A stretch of DNA of 64,000 nt, taken from the NCBI GenBank assembly GCA_902168115.1, contig CABHPB010000110.1, forward strand, positions 18,612-82,611. The letters are read 5' to 3'. The notes under the pieces are model-generated. The model worked only from the letters and a program-made list of their open reading frames with translations, did no database searches and had not been told where the DNA came from. Position 1 is the stretch's first letter. Every line of letters begins with the position of its first letter. A program made the position numbers and the translations under genes. Below are positions 31,202-40,347 of the stretch, in pieces. The stretch is from an uncultured Methylopila sp. (lineage in GTDB: Bacteria > Pseudomonadota > Alphaproteobacteria > Rhizobiales > Methylopilaceae).

Positions 31202-31468
31202 CGGGGAAGCATCCTCCCTTCTATTGGCCGCTGGACCCCCCGGTCCCGCAACGCAATGGCGCCGGCGCCATGCCGACCCGCATTGAATGAAAATTACGAT
31301 CGCCTGATAGCCAATGTCAAACTGTTCCAGATCGTGTTGCGGCGCAAAAATGGTTTGCTTGGAGCGACTTAGCGCTCTGGAGCCGGCTGGTCGCGAAGCT
31401 GTGTACGAGACGCGCGGGACCCTGGACCGGCGCGGTGGCCCTTATCTGGCGGACGGAACGGCAACCCG

Positions 31469-31702
31469 ATGAAATCGCTCGATCTTCGAGGCCTGCGCTG
31501 CCCGCTTCCCGTTCTCAGGACGCGCAAGGCGCTGGCGGGGCTGGAAGCCGGCGAGTCGCTGGCGGTGATCAGCGACGATCCGCTCGCGGCCGTCGACATC
31601 CCGCACCTCCTGCGTGAATCGGGCGACGAACTGGTCCTCGCGGAGGCCCATGAGGGCGGCGGACGGCGATTCTTGATCCGCCGGGCGGCCCGGCGAAGCT
31701 GA
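31469..31702 (+). CDS. TusA/SirA-like sulfurtransferase family protein
   Basis: A 77-residue TusA-fold protein. It begins MKSLDLRGLRCPLPVLRTRK, carrying the family Cys-Pro-x-Pro motif at residues 11-14; the Cys is the persulfide carrier. TusA-like proteins move sulfur to tRNA modification or molybdoenzyme maturation. It lies divergently 267 bp from fdoG, so a role in sulfuration of the formate dehydrogenase cofactor is possible. The ribosome site is weak. It is followed by tRNA-Lys 86 bp downstream. Confidence 0.85.
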   Translation: MKSLDLRGLRCPLPVLRTRKALAGLEAGESLAVISDDPLAAVDIPHLLRESGDELVLAEAHEGGGRRFLIRRAARRS

Positions 31703-31788
31703 CGGCGAAGCGGTCGGACAAGTCGCCGCTTGAACGGCGACGCGGCTGCCACTAGGGTCCGCCGCGCCGCGCCCTCCGCGCCGCGGTC

Positions 31789-31864
31789 GAGCGCGTAGCT
31801 CAGCTGGTAGAGCAACGGACTTTTAATCTGTAGGTCCTGGGTTCGAGTCCCAGCGCGCTCACCA
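31789..31864 (+). tRNA. tRNA-Lys (anticodon TTT)
   Basis: A full cloverleaf with 7-bp acceptor GAGCGCG/CGCGCTC, D-arm with GG, anticodon loop CTTTTAA (anticodon 31822-31824), T-arm CTGGG/CCCAG with TTCGAGT, and an encoded CCA at 31862-31864. Confidence 0.97.
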
Positions 31865-32297
31865 CGCCGCTTGCGCGGCGCCCCGAGCTCCTCCCGCCCC
31901 TGCCTGGTTCTACGAGCCAGACCGGCCGTCGGCGCGACGTGAGGCTTTCCGCGGCCGCCCGCCGTCATCGCGGCCCGCCTCCGCGACAGATGACTGAGAC
32001 AATTGATTAAATTGCCATTCAGTTATCAGGCTTCCGGTCGACGTATCGAAGTCGGCGCCAAGAATATCGATAAGTAGTTTCCCTTATTGAACCATTTCCC
32101 CTGCGTCTCACACTCAGGATACGGGTCTCGCTCGTCGTGAAAGGGGGCGGGAGGCGCCGAGGTATCGCTCGGCGCCGCCAAGTCGGCGCTGGCGCGTCGA
32201 CGGCATGACGCGTCGCCGGTCTCGAATCGGCGGCGCGGGCCCCACGCGTATCGCGAAGACGAGCGTCAACACCAACAGGAACAGGGGGTAAGCTTCC
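31865..32297. other. Intergenic region without a recognised gene
   Basis: 433 bp between tRNA-Lys and the secreted-protein gene. It includes a notably AT-rich patch near 31990-32100 in an otherwise GC-rich window, plausibly holding the promoter of the next gene. AGGGGG lies 9 nt before the ATG at 32298. The inverted repeat CGCCGC/GCGGCG just after the tRNA may end its transcript. No credible coding frame was seen. Confidence 0.5.
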
Positions 32298-32843
32298 ATG
32301 CGTACGCATTTGAACAGCCGCACGCCGGTCGTCATGAAAGGCCTGCTCGTGGCGCTGGCCACGGTCTGCATACCCGCCGTCGCGGGCGCCGTCGTGACGG
32401 ACGTCCAGGGCGGCCCGATCCAGTCGATCAAGATCCTGCGCAACGATAGCTCCGCCTCGACCACGTCCACGACCTTCCTGGACGTTCCGGGCGCGACGAC
32501 CACCCTCAAGGTGAAGCAGGACGACACCCTGGTCACCGTCCGGTACAGCGCCGAATCCCAGTGCAACGGAGGCGGCGCCGGCAACTGGTGTTCGCTGAGG
32601 ATCGTCGCCGAGCGTAATGGCGACGAAACCGAGCTTCGACCTGCGTCCGGGCAAGACTTCGCGTTCGACTCGGTGGAAACGGGCGGCGACGGCTTCTGGA
32701 CCAGCGCGTCCATGGACCGCTCGATCGTGCTGCCCAAGGGCAAGTACAAGATCAAGCTGCAGTGGTCGACGACCAGCGCCTCGACGACGTTCCGGCTGGA
32801 CGATTCGAGCCTCACGATCGAGACGGCGCTCTCGACCGAATGA
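32298..32843 (+). CDS. Secreted hypothetical protein with a Ser/Thr-rich beta-type sequence
   Basis: A 181-residue protein with a Sec-type signal (VVMKGLLVALATVCIPAVAGA) cleaved near residue 31. The mature part is rich in Ser/Thr and alternating hydrophobics, as in a small beta-sandwich (KVKQDDTLVTVRYSAESQ, GKYKIKLQWSTTSASTTF). Two Cys near residues 94 and 103 could form a disulfide. No family is recognised. The start at 32298 has AGGGGG upstream, although an internal ATG at 32334 would give a more typical signal length. It converges with the type I secretion block. Confidence 0.7.
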   Translation: MRTHLNSRTPVVMKGLLVALATVCIPAVAGAVVTDVQGGPIQSIKILRNDSSASTTSTTFLDVPGATTTLKVKQDDTLVTVRYSAESQCNGGGAGNWCSLRIVAERNGDETELRPASGQDFAFDSVETGGDGFWTSASMDRSIVLPKGKYKIKLQWSTTSASTTFRLDDSSLTIETALSTE

Positions 32844-32854
32844 CGAAAACCTTT

Positions 32855-32881
32855 CCGCGGCGGGCGTGACGTCCGCCGCGG
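32855..32881. terminator. Convergent hairpin between the secreted-protein and proline-rich genes
   Basis: Nine-base perfect arms CCGCGGCGG (32855-32863) and CCGCCGCGG (32873-32881) lie between two convergent stop codons. T-tracts are short on both sides, so it is a modest bidirectional terminator candidate. Confidence 0.5.
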
Positions 32882-32884
32882 CCC

Positions 32885-33133
32885 TTACACGGCCGGAGGA
32901 TCGATGATCGGCTCTTCCGGCGGAACCGGCTCGTCGATCGATGGATCGAGGTCCGGATCTGGATTCGGCACGATGTCGGGATCCTGCACCGGCGCCTCGT
33001 CCGGCGGCGCGGGCGGATAAACCGGCTGGCCGGGATTCGGCGGAATGTCCGGCTGGGGCACGTTCGGGCCGAGCCTCGCGGCGACCGGCGCGCCGCCGCC
33101 GACGGACGCCGGCCGTGTTTCGATATGGAGCAT
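32885..33133 (-). CDS. Small proline- and acid-rich protein downstream of a type I secretion system
   Basis: An 82-residue protein, not recognised. After MLHIETRPASVGGG the sequence becomes Pro/Asp/Glu/Val-rich (for example DPDIVPNPDPDLDP and EPVPPEEPIIDPP), so it should be extended and acidic. A strong AAAGGAGG with 5-nt spacing before ATG 33133 argues that it is truly translated. It lies 97 bp downstream of the HlyD gene on the same strand. It could be a small secreted substrate or a periplasmic partner of the transporter; no RTX repeats are present. Confidence 0.65.
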   Translation of the reverse strand: MLHIETRPASVGGGAPVAARLGPNVPQPDIPPNPGQPVYPPAPPDEAPVQDPDIVPNPDPDLDPSIDEPVPPEEPIIDPPAV

Positions 33134-33230
33134 CACAGCCTCCTTTCGCGCGGCGGCCCGTCCGGCCGCGACGCTCGGGAGTCAAACCGCGCGGAGGCGG
33201 ACCGGTTCCGTCACGAGCGGGCCGGCGCGC

Positions 33231-34583
33231 TCACTGCTCCCGGAAGCTCCGGCGGAACGAGTGGATGACGGGCTCGAGAAAATACTCCATCGCGACCCGC
33301 TTCTTGGCCTCGATATAGGCCTCCACCGGCGAGCCCGGCTTCATCTCCTCGACGCGCGCATAGGCGGCGAAGGCGGACCGGTCGACCGCGACCTTGGCGA
33401 CGTAATAGGTCTGCTGGGTCTGCTGGTCGGTGAGCGCGTCGGCGCCGACCATGATCACCCTCCCCGGCAGCAGCGGCATGTCGCGCATGGGGAACGCCGT
33501 AAAAGAGACCCGAGCCGCCTGGCCCGCCTCGATGTTGCGGATCTCCTGCGGCGCGACCTTGCCCTCGATGATGAGGTCGCCCTCGGTCGGCACGATCTGC
33601 ATGATCATGTCGCCGGGCTTGACCACGCCGCCCACGGTCTTGACCTGGCTGTTGAGCACGTAGCCCGTATCGGGCGCGAGCACCTGGGTGCGCCCGAGAA
33701 TGTCGGAACTGGCGTTGAGCTTCGCTCTCAGCCCGGCCGCCTCCGACCGCGCCTTGGCCAGTTCCGCCGAGGACTCGTTCAGGAAGGCGGTGCGGGTGTT
33801 GTCGAGGGTGATCGACTTCTCGACCTGCTCGATCTCCGCACGCTTGATGTCCGACTGCAGGGCCGCCATCTCGGTCTCGAGTTCGGACTTGCGGCGCTGC
33901 AGGTCGAGCAGCAGCGGCTTGCGGGCGAGCCCCTTCTCCATGAGCTGTTCGGCGTCGGCGATCTGGATCTCGATCAGCTTCAGCTGATCCTTGGATCCGG
34001 CGATGCGCGCCCGCCCGCCCTTCGCCTGCTCGCCGAGCTTGGCGATCTGCGCGCGGAGCAGGCTCTCCTTCTCCTTGACGTCGCGCACGCTCGTCTCGAA
34101 CAGGTCCCGCTGCTCCTTCATGAAACCGGCGAAGCCGGGATCGTCCTCCGCCACCGCGAGCGCCTCGCCGAAGTCGATCGTCTGGGCGCCGCTGATCTGG
34201 GCCTCGAGGCGGGCGGACTCCGCGAGCCGTCGCGAAAGCGTGTCGCGGCTCTGTCCGACCGCCGCGAGCGCCTGCGCCCGCTCGAGCGTGACGAGCGGCT
34301 GGCCCTTCTTCACGAGGTCGCCGTCGCGCGCCAGGATCTCGCGGACGATGCCGCCCTCCAGATGCTGCACCGACTTGCGGCTCGCCTCGGGACCGATCGC
34401 GCCCTTCACGACCGCGCCGGCCGACAGCGGCGCCGTCGAGGCCCAGACCGTGAAGCCGCCCATGAAGCCGAAGATCACGATCGCGCCGGTGATCGCGACG
34501 CCGCGCAGCCTGATCGCCAGTCCGGGCGGCCGGCGCGCCACGTCGACCGGCGCCGGGGCGGGCGCAGTTTCACGTCCGCTCAT
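33231..34583 (-). CDS. Type I secretion membrane fusion protein, HlyD family
   Basis: A 450-residue periplasmic adaptor. One N-terminal helix (GVAITGAIVIFGFMGGFTVW) is followed by a split lipoyl domain (VQHLEGGIVREILARDGDLV), a long coiled-coil hairpin (about 100-290) and a C-terminal beta-barrel region ending near VEAYIEAKKRVAMEYFLEP. It links the inner-membrane ABC exporter to a TolC-like outer-membrane channel, which is not encoded nearby. The start overlaps the ABC gene stop by four bases (ATGA at 34580-34583). Confidence 0.93.
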   Translation of the reverse strand: MSGRETAPAPAPVDVARRPPGLAIRLRGVAITGAIVIFGFMGGFTVWASTAPLSAGAVVKGAIGPEASRKSVQHLEGGIVREILARDGDLVKKGQPLVTLERAQALAAVGQSRDTLSRRLAESARLEAQISGAQTIDFGEALAVAEDDPGFAGFMKEQRDLFETSVRDVKEKESLLRAQIAKLGEQAKGGRARIAGSKDQLKLIEIQIADAEQLMEKGLARKPLLLDLQRRKSELETEMAALQSDIKRAEIEQVEKSITLDNTRTAFLNESSAELAKARSEAAGLRAKLNASSDILGRTQVLAPDTGYVLNSQVKTVGGVVKPGDMIMQIVPTEGDLIIEGKVAPQEIRNIEAGQAARVSFTAFPMRDMPLLPGRVIMVGADALTDQQTQQTYYVAKVAVDRSAFAAYARVEEMKPGSPVEAYIEAKKRVAMEYFLEPVIHSFRRSFREQ

Positions 34584-36331
34584 CGCGGCGCTCCCGGAAC
34601 GGCGCGGACGTCCGCGCCGCTTTTCACGGGGGCGACCAGCTCGCGCAGGATTTCGGTCGGGGGCCCGAGCTTGGTGATCTGGCCGTTCTGCATGACCGCG
34701 ACCCGATCCGCGAGATGCGCCAGCGCCGGTTTGTGCGTCACGATGAGGACCGTCACCTTGCGTTGCTTGAGCGCAGCGATGCAGTTCACGAGCGCGCGCT
34801 CGCCGTCGCCGTCGAGGCTCGCGTTCGGCTCGTCGAGCACGACGAGGCGCGTCTGGCCATAGACGGCGCGGGCCAGCGCCACACGCTGGCGCTGGCCTCC
34901 GGAGAGCATGGCGCCGCCATTGGCCAGCATTGTGTCGTAACCCTCGGGCAGCGACAGGATCAGGTCATGGCAGCCGGCGAGCTTCGCGGCCTCCACGACG
35001 GCAGCGTCGTCGGGGTCGTCGAAGCGTGAGATGACATCGCGCACCCGTCCCGAGAACAGCTCGGTGCCCTGCGCAAGATAGCCGATATACTTGCGGCGCT
35101 GGTCGTCGCGCCAGAGCATGACGTCGCCGCCGTCGAGCCTCACCACGCCGCGCGTCGGCGTCCGGCTCCCGACGATGGCGCGGCACAGGGTCGATTTTCC
35201 CGAGCCCGACGGGCCGATGAAGGCCAGGCTGCTGCCGGCGTCGATCTTCAGCGAGACGTTGGCGAGGATCGCCTTGTCGTTGGAGGGCGTCAGGATCGTC
35301 ACCTTCTCGATGACGACCCTGCCCTCCGGCGCCGGAAGCGCGATCGGATCCTCGATCGTGCGGCTCGCCGCGTTGAGCAGCTCCTTGATCCGCCCCCAGG
35401 CCGACCTGCACTGCTGCAGCCCGCGCCAGGCCGCGATCGACTGGTCGAGCGGCGCGAGCGCGCGCGACAGCAGGATCGAGCTCGCGATCATGCCGCCCGG
35501 CGTGATGTGTCCCCCGAGCGTGAGATAGGCGCCGAGCGCGAGCGTGCAGATCTGGGCGACGACGCGCAGGAACTTGCCCGAGCCGATCATCACCGTGCCG
35601 CGGTCGGTCGCCTCGGCCAGCAGCGCGGTGGAGGTCGCGTTCGCCGCGCTGGCGCGGGCCGCGAGCCGGCGGCTCATTCCCATCGCCGCGACCGTGTCGA
35701 CGTTGCGCGCTGCCTCCGCAAGGACGCGCTGAGCCTCCGCATGGCCCTGCGCCACCTTCTCCGTCGCGGGTTTCGTCACCCGGTCGTTGATCAGCGCGAG
35801 CCCGACGATCAGAACGGCGAAGACGAGACCGAGCAGTCCGAGATCGGGATGGATCAGCGTGCAGCCGAGCAGGAAGACGGGCATCCACGGCACGTCGCAG
35901 AGCGAAGGCAGCGTCGGTCCCGACAGGAAGCCGCGCACGGTGCGCAGGTCGTTGAACGGCGCGCCTTCCTGCGCGCCGAGCTTGATCATGCCGCGCTCCG
36001 CCGACATCGCGGCGGCGAAGACCGGCTCGAACAGGATGTCCTCGATCCACTCGCCGATGCGAGCGAGCGCGCGCAGGCGCAGCGCCTCGAGCCAGGCGTA
36101 GACGCCGATCGCGGCGGCGGCGATCAGTGTGACGTAGATGAGCGTCTCGACCACGCCGGACCGCAGCACGCGGTCGTAGACCTGCATCATGTAGAGGGAG
36201 GGGACGAGCAGCAGCAGGTTGATCGCGATCGAGAACACCGCGAGCAGGCCGATCGCCGAGTTCAGCTCGCGCCGAACCGTTCGGAGGATTTCGACCCCCG
36301 GTCCGTCTCGACTGCCTTGCGCCTGCGCCAT
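34580..36331 (-). CDS. Type I secretion ABC transporter, fused permease/ATPase (PrtD family)
   Basis: A 583-residue half-transporter. The N-terminal six-helix domain starts near IGLLAVFSIAINLLLLVPSL. The C-terminal ATPase has Walker A GPSGSGKST, signature LSGGQRQRVALARA and Walker B LVVLDEPNASLDG. The family exports unprocessed proteins with C-terminal signals and lacks a C39 peptidase domain, as seen here. It is the first gene of a leftward unit with hlyD and a proline-rich protein. The cargo is not evident. Confidence 0.93.
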   Translation of the reverse strand: MAQAQGSRDGPGVEILRTVRRELNSAIGLLAVFSIAINLLLLVPSLYMMQVYDRVLRSGVVETLIYVTLIAAAAIGVYAWLEALRLRALARIGEWIEDILFEPVFAAAMSAERGMIKLGAQEGAPFNDLRTVRGFLSGPTLPSLCDVPWMPVFLLGCTLIHPDLGLLGLVFAVLIVGLALINDRVTKPATEKVAQGHAEAQRVLAEAARNVDTVAAMGMSRRLAARASAANATSTALLAEATDRGTVMIGSGKFLRVVAQICTLALGAYLTLGGHITPGGMIASSILLSRALAPLDQSIAAWRGLQQCRSAWGRIKELLNAASRTIEDPIALPAPEGRVVIEKVTILTPSNDKAILANVSLKIDAGSSLAFIGPSGSGKSTLCRAIVGSRTPTRGVVRLDGGDVMLWRDDQRRKYIGYLAQGTELFSGRVRDVISRFDDPDDAAVVEAAKLAGCHDLILSLPEGYDTMLANGGAMLSGGQRQRVALARAVYGQTRLVVLDEPNASLDGDGERALVNCIAALKQRKVTVLIVTHKPALAHLADRVAVMQNGQITKLGPPTEILRELVAPVKSGADVRAVPGAPR

Positions 36332-36494
36332 GCGCCTTCACTCAACTCCGTCGCGCCGCGCCAGCATCTTCACGGCCGGCCTGGCGAAAGCTCATCGCGT
36401 CGTTTCGCTCATGATGCAACATGGCCCTTGCGTTTCGGTTGCACGCAAAGGGCCTCATGCGCCCGATCATCGCTCCTGGAGCCGGAAACCTCTC

Positions 36495-37613
36495 TCAGTC
36501 CAGCCCCTTGGCCCAGCCTTCCGAGCAGGCCTGCGCATAGTCCGCGAAGCGCCGCTCCGCGATGGCGGCTCGCGCCCCGCTCATGAGCTGCTGGTAATAG
36601 GAGATATTGTTCCAGCTCAGAAGCGTCATGCCGAGAATTTCACCGCACTTCACCAGATGGTGGAGATAGGCGCGGGAATAGTCGCGCGCCGCCGGACAGT
36701 CGCTTTCCTCATCGAGCGGCCGGGGATCGTCCGCGAAGCGCGCGTTCTTGAGGTTGATCTTGCCGAAGCGGGTGAAGGCCTGGCCGTGCCGGCCGGCGCG
36801 AGTCGGCATCACGCAGTCGAACATGTCGATCCCCCGCGCGACCGACTTCAGCATGTCGTCGGGCGTGCCGACGCCCATCAGGTAGCGCGGGCGCTCGGCC
36901 GGCAGCTCCGGGACCGTCTCGTCGAGCATGGCGAGCATCACGTCCTGCGGCTCGCCGACCGCGAGGCCTCCGACCGCATAGCCGTCGAAGCCGATATCGA
37001 CGAGGCCGCGCGCCGACACGCGCCGCAGATCCGGGACGTCGCCGCCCTGGACGATGCCGAACAGCGCCCTGCCCTCCGGCGTCCCGAACGCCGCCTTCGA
37101 CCGCTCGGCCCAGTCCAGCGACAGCCGCATGGCGCGCTCCACCTCCTCGCGCGAGGCGGGCAGTCGCACGCATTCGTCGAGCTGCATGGTGACGTCCGCG
37201 CCGAGCAGACGCTGGATCTCGACGGAGCGCTCGGGCGTCAGCCGGTGGGTCGAGCCGTCGATGTGGGACTGGAAGGTGACGCCGTCCTTATCGAGCTTCC
37301 TCAGCGCCGCGAGCGACATGACCTGGAAGCCGCCGGAATCGGTGAGGATCGGGCGCGGCCAGCGCATGAAATGATGCAGCCCGCCGAGCGCCGCCACCCG
37401 TTCCGCGCCCGGCCGCAGCATCAGGTGGTAGACGTTGCCGAGCACGACGTCGGCGCCGGTCTGGCGGACCTGGTCGACGGTCAGCGCCTTCACGGTCGCC
37501 GCGGTGCCGACCGGCATGAAGGCGGGCGTGCGGATCTCTCCGCGCGGAAACACGATCTCGCCAGTGCGCGCCGCGCCGTCCGTCGCGGAGACGGAGAAGG
37601 GGATCTTGCTCAT
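36495..37613 (-). CDS. tgt: tRNA-guanine transglycosylase
   Basis: A 372-residue TIM-barrel enzyme exchanging G34 for preQ1 in queuosine tRNAs. Catalytic motifs include [13 protein letters not shown] with the Asp and the second Asp region [18 protein letters not shown]. The usual zinc site (Cys-x-Cys-x2-Cys plus His, as in E. coli CDCYTC and TIHN) reads SDCPAA and SWNN, so only one ligand remains. ATG 37613 overlaps the queA stop by four bases, so the two queuosine genes are coupled. Confidence 0.95.
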   Translation of the reverse strand: MSKIPFSVSATDGAARTGEIVFPRGEIRTPAFMPVGTAATVKALTVDQVRQTGADVVLGNVYHLMLRPGAERVAALGGLHHFMRWPRPILTDSGGFQVMSLAALRKLDKDGVTFQSHIDGSTHRLTPERSVEIQRLLGADVTMQLDECVRLPASREEVERAMRLSLDWAERSKAAFGTPEGRALFGIVQGGDVPDLRRVSARGLVDIGFDGYAVGGLAVGEPQDVMLAMLDETVPELPAERPRYLMGVGTPDDMLKSVARGIDMFDCVMPTRAGRHGQAFTRFGKINLKNARFADDPRPLDEESDCPAARDYSRAYLHHLVKCGEILGMTLLSWNNISYYQQLMSGARAAIAERRFADYAQACSEGWAKGLD

Positions 37614-38704
37614 CGCCTCGGCTCCTGCGGCAGGAACAGGCAGGCGTCGCCATAGGAGTAGAAGCGGTATCGCTGCTCGATCGCATGCGCATAGGCGCGC
37701 TTCACCACGTCGAGCCCGGCGAAGGCGGAGATCAGCATCATCAGCGTCGAGCGTGGCAGGTGGAAGTTGGTCATCAGCGCGTCGACCGCCCGATAGCGGA
37801 AGCCGGGCGTGATAAAGATGTCGGTCTCGCCAGCGAACGGCGCGATCCGGCCAGTCGGCGCAGCCGCGCTCTCGAGCAGGCGGGTCGAAGTGGTGCCGAC
37901 CGCGACGACGCGCCCGCCGGCCGCCCTGGTCTCGTTGAGCGCTTGCGCCGTCGCGGCGTCGAGGACGCCGAACTCGGCGTGCATTCGGTGATCGTCTGTG
38001 TCTTCGACCTTCACCGGCAGAAAGGTGCCGGCGCCGACATGAAGCACGGTCTCGTGGCGCGCGACGCCACGGGCGGCCAGCGCGTCCGACAGCGCGGGCG
38101 TGAAATGCAGCCCCGCGGTCGGGGCCGCGACCGCCCCCGGCTCGCGCGCGAACATCGTCTGGTAGTCCTGCTCGTCGGCGCCGTCGGTCGCGCGGCGGCC
38201 TGCGATGTATGGCGGCAGCGGAATGTCGCCGGCGACGGCGATCGCGGCGTCGAGGTCCGGACCGGCGAGATCGAAGGCGAGGGTCACCTCCCCCTCCTCC
38301 CCGCGCTCCTCCACCGTCGCGTCGAGCCGACCGAGCAGGCAGGCCGCGCCTTCTCCCGCGTCGCCGAAGCTGATCCGATCGCCCGCCGCGAGCTTCTTGG
38401 CGGGCCGCGCGAATGCGCGCCAGCGGGCCCCGTCGAGCCGGCGATGCAGCAGGCATTCGATTCGCGCGACCGCCTCGCCGCGCGTGCGCCGGCCGAACAG
38501 CCGCGCCGGGATCACGCGCGTCGCGTTGACGACGAGGGCGTCGCCCGGGGCGAGCAGTTCCGGCAGATCGCGGACGTAGCGGTGCTCGAGCTCCGGCGCG
38601 CCTCCCGGCCTGACCACGAGCAGCCTCGCGCTGTCGCGCGGGACCGCCGGCCTGAGCGCGATCAGGTCCTCCGGCAGATCGAAGTCGAACAGCGAAACGT
38701 CCAA
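37610..38704 (-). CDS. queA: S-adenosylmethionine:tRNA ribosyltransferase-isomerase
   Basis: A 364-residue enzyme adding the epoxycyclopentane precursor to preQ1 in tRNA. The N-terminus [19 protein letters not shown] aligns with the family start, and the codon there is TTG at 38704. PTAGLHFT and [10 protein letters not shown] are family motifs. The frame is open further upstream to 38947, but that region belongs to the transporter gene. It starts 12 bp after the transporter stop and overlaps tgt. Confidence 0.95.
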   Translation of the reverse strand: MDVSLFDFDLPEDLIALRPAVPRDSARLLVVRPGGAPELEHRYVRDLPELLAPGDALVVNATRVIPARLFGRRTRGEAVARIECLLHRRLDGARWRAFARPAKKLAAGDRISFGDAGEGAACLLGRLDATVEERGEEGEVTLAFDLAGPDLDAAIAVAGDIPLPPYIAGRRATDGADEQDYQTMFAREPGAVAAPTAGLHFTPALSDALAARGVARHETVLHVGAGTFLPVKVEDTDDHRMHAEFGVLDAATAQALNETRAAGGRVVAVGTTSTRLLESAAAPTGRIAPFAGETDIFITPGFRYRAVDALMTNFHLPRSTLMMLISAFAGLDVVKRAYAHAIEQRYRFYSYGDACLFLPQEPRR

Positions 38705-38715
38705 GCGAGGTCCGT

Positions 38716-39168
38716 TCAGAAAAACCGCACGAGCAGCGCGCCGCCGAGCAGCATGGCGATGCCGAGAGCGCGCATGGCGCTGATCGGCTGGACCTGTAGG
38801 CCGAGGAGCCCGAAGTGGTCCAGCGCCGCGGCCGCGAGCAGCTGACCGGCGATCACGAAGGCCATCGCCGCGCCGACGCCGATCTTCGGCACCGTGAAGG
38901 TGATCGTCGCGATATAGGCCGCGCCGAGTAGTCCTCCGGCGATCCACCAGCCGACCGGAAGATCGCGCGCGGCGCTGACCGCGGCGCCGAATCCGCCAAT
39001 GGCCAGCGAAATCGCGCTGAGGGCGATCGCGCCGACCCAGAACGAGACAGTCGCTGCGAAGAAGGACGACCCGAGGCCCCGCGCCAGTCCAGCGTTGACG
39101 ACGCCCTGCAGCGCAACGCCGATGCCGACCAGGAAGGCCGGGATCACGAAGATCAGCTTGTCGATCAT
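38716..39168 (-). CDS. DMT-superfamily transporter, YdcZ (DUF606) family
   Basis: A 150-residue integral membrane protein with five predicted helices, the half-size of the YdcZ branch. It begins [20 protein letters not shown] and includes [19 protein letters not shown]. The substrate is unknown. It lies 91 bp downstream of the cyclophilin gene and 12 bp before queA, so it may be co-transcribed with the queuosine genes without sharing their role. Confidence 0.85.
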   Translation of the reverse strand: MIDKLIFVIPAFLVGIGVALQGVVNAGLARGLGSSFFAATVSFWVGAIALSAISLAIGGFGAAVSAARDLPVGWWIAGGLLGAAYIATITFTVPKIGVGAAMAFVIAGQLLAAAALDHFGLLGLQVQPISAMRALGIAMLLGGALLVRFF

Positions 39169-39207
39169 TCCGGGACCAAACCTGGCGCGGCGCCGTTCGA
39201 GACGCGA

Positions 39208-39236
39208 CGAACGCCCGGATCGTCTCCGGGCGTTCG
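39208..39236. terminator. Hairpin after the cytosolic cyclophilin gene
   Basis: Perfect 12-bp arms CGAACGCCCGGA (39208-39219) and TCCGGGCGTTCG (39225-39236) with a 5-nt loop. No clear U-tract follows on either strand, so it may act as an attenuator or an mRNA end-stabiliser rather than a strong terminator. Confidence 0.5.
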
Positions 39237-39259
39237 TTCAGCGACGGCGGATTGTCAGT

Positions 39260-39724
39260 TCAGGCCGCGTCCGCCGCGACCTTCATGGAGATGATCTTGT
39301 CGGGATCGCGCACCGGCTCGCCGCGCTTGATCTGGTCGACGTTCTCCATGCCCTCGGTGACCTTGCCCCACACCGAGTACTGGCCGTCGAGCCAGGGCGC
39401 GTCCTCGAACACGATGAAGAACTGGCTGTCGGCCGAGTTCGGGTCCATGGCGCGCGCCGCGGAGACGGTGCCGCGCACGTGCTTCTCCTTCGAGAACTCA
39501 GCCTTCAGCTTCTTTCCCGAGCCGCCGGTGCCGGTGCCGTTAGGGCAGCCGGTCTGCGCCATGAAGCCGTCGATCACGCGGTGGAAGACGATGCCGTCAT
39601 AGAAGCCCTCGCGGACGAGCTCCTTGATGCGGGCAACGTGGCCGGGCGCGAGGTCGGGACGCATCTCGACGACCACCTTGCCCTTGGTGGTCTCGATCAG
39701 GAGGGTGTTTTCGGGATCGCTCAT
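39260..39724 (-). CDS. Peptidyl-prolyl cis-trans isomerase, cyclophilin type (cytosolic)
   Basis: A 154-residue cyclophilin without a signal peptide. Active-site motifs are FHRVIDGFMAQTGCPNGTG and SADSQFFIVFEDAPWLDGQY. It catalyses prolyl isomerisation in the cytoplasm. AAGGAG six bases before ATG 39724 supports the start. It lies 33 bp downstream of a paralogue that carries a signal peptide, so the pair covers two compartments, as in PpiB/PpiA of other bacteria. Confidence 0.93.
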   Translation of the reverse strand: MSDPENTLLIETTKGKVVVEMRPDLAPGHVARIKELVREGFYDGIVFHRVIDGFMAQTGCPNGTGTGGSGKKLKAEFSKEKHVRGTVSAARAMDPNSADSQFFIVFEDAPWLDGQYSVWGKVTEGMENVDQIKRGEPVRDPDKIISMKVAADAA

Positions 39725-39757
39725 TGGAGTCTCCTTGGAAATCGGGGGAGGCGGCGC

Positions 39758-40291
39758 TCAGTTCGCGCCTTCGAGCCTCACGGTCTTGACCTTGTCCGGC
39801 TGCGAGACGGTTCCAGAACCTTCCGCGCCTTTCTTCAGCTGGTCGACGACGTCCATGCCCGCCGTCACCTCGCCGATCACCGTGTACTGGCCGTCGAGCC
39901 AGGGCGAGGGGGCGAAGCAGATGAAGAACTGGCTGTTGGCGCTGTTCGGATCGGCGGTGCGCGCCATGCCGACGGTGCCGCGCTTGAAGCTCTCGCGTGA
40001 GAATTCGGCCGGAAGGTCCGGATATTTGGAGCCGCCGGTGCCGGTTCCGGTCGGATCGCCGGTCTGGGCCATGAAGCCGGCGATGACCCGGTGGAACGGC
40101 ACGCCGTCGTAAAACTTCTCGGCCACGAGCGCCTTGATCCGCTCGACGTGCTTCGGCGCGAGATCGGGCCGAAGCCGGATCTTCACCGCCCCCTTGGTCG
40201 TGTCGAGGACCACGACCGGGCCGGACGGCGCCGCGGCGGCCGGTCCGGACATCAGGCCGACGGCGACGAAGAGAGCGAGCAGCAGCTTCAT
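39758..40291 (-). CDS. Peptidyl-prolyl cis-trans isomerase, cyclophilin type (exported)
   Basis: A 177-residue cyclophilin with a Sec signal (MKLLLALFVAVGLMSGPAAA), so a periplasmic form. Active-site motifs are PFHRVIAGFMAQTGDPTGTG and SANSQFFICFAPSPWLDGQY. AGAGGA lies just before the start. It follows coaD with a 56-bp gap. Strong similarity to the next gene indicates an old tandem duplication with different targeting. Confidence 0.93.
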   Translation of the reverse strand: MKLLLALFVAVGLMSGPAAAAPSGPVVVLDTTKGAVKIRLRPDLAPKHVERIKALVAEKFYDGVPFHRVIAGFMAQTGDPTGTGTGGSKYPDLPAEFSRESFKRGTVGMARTADPNSANSQFFICFAPSPWLDGQYTVIGEVTAGMDVVDQLKKGAEGSGTVSQPDKVKTVRLEGAN

Positions 40292-40347
40292 GGGAGTCCT
40301 CTGGGCGCGTGGCGGACGGCGATCGTTCGGCGATCATCCGGCGGCTG

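Noticed and set aside
30562..31468. selC (tRNA-Sec) near the selenoprotein operon
   Set aside because: No long-armed Sec tRNA with a TCA anticodon was seen in this gap or in other intergenic regions I read.
31369..31968. A 199-codon leftward frame across tRNA-Lys and the TusA-like gene
   Set aside because: It runs antisense through a tRNA and a recognised gene and has no support.
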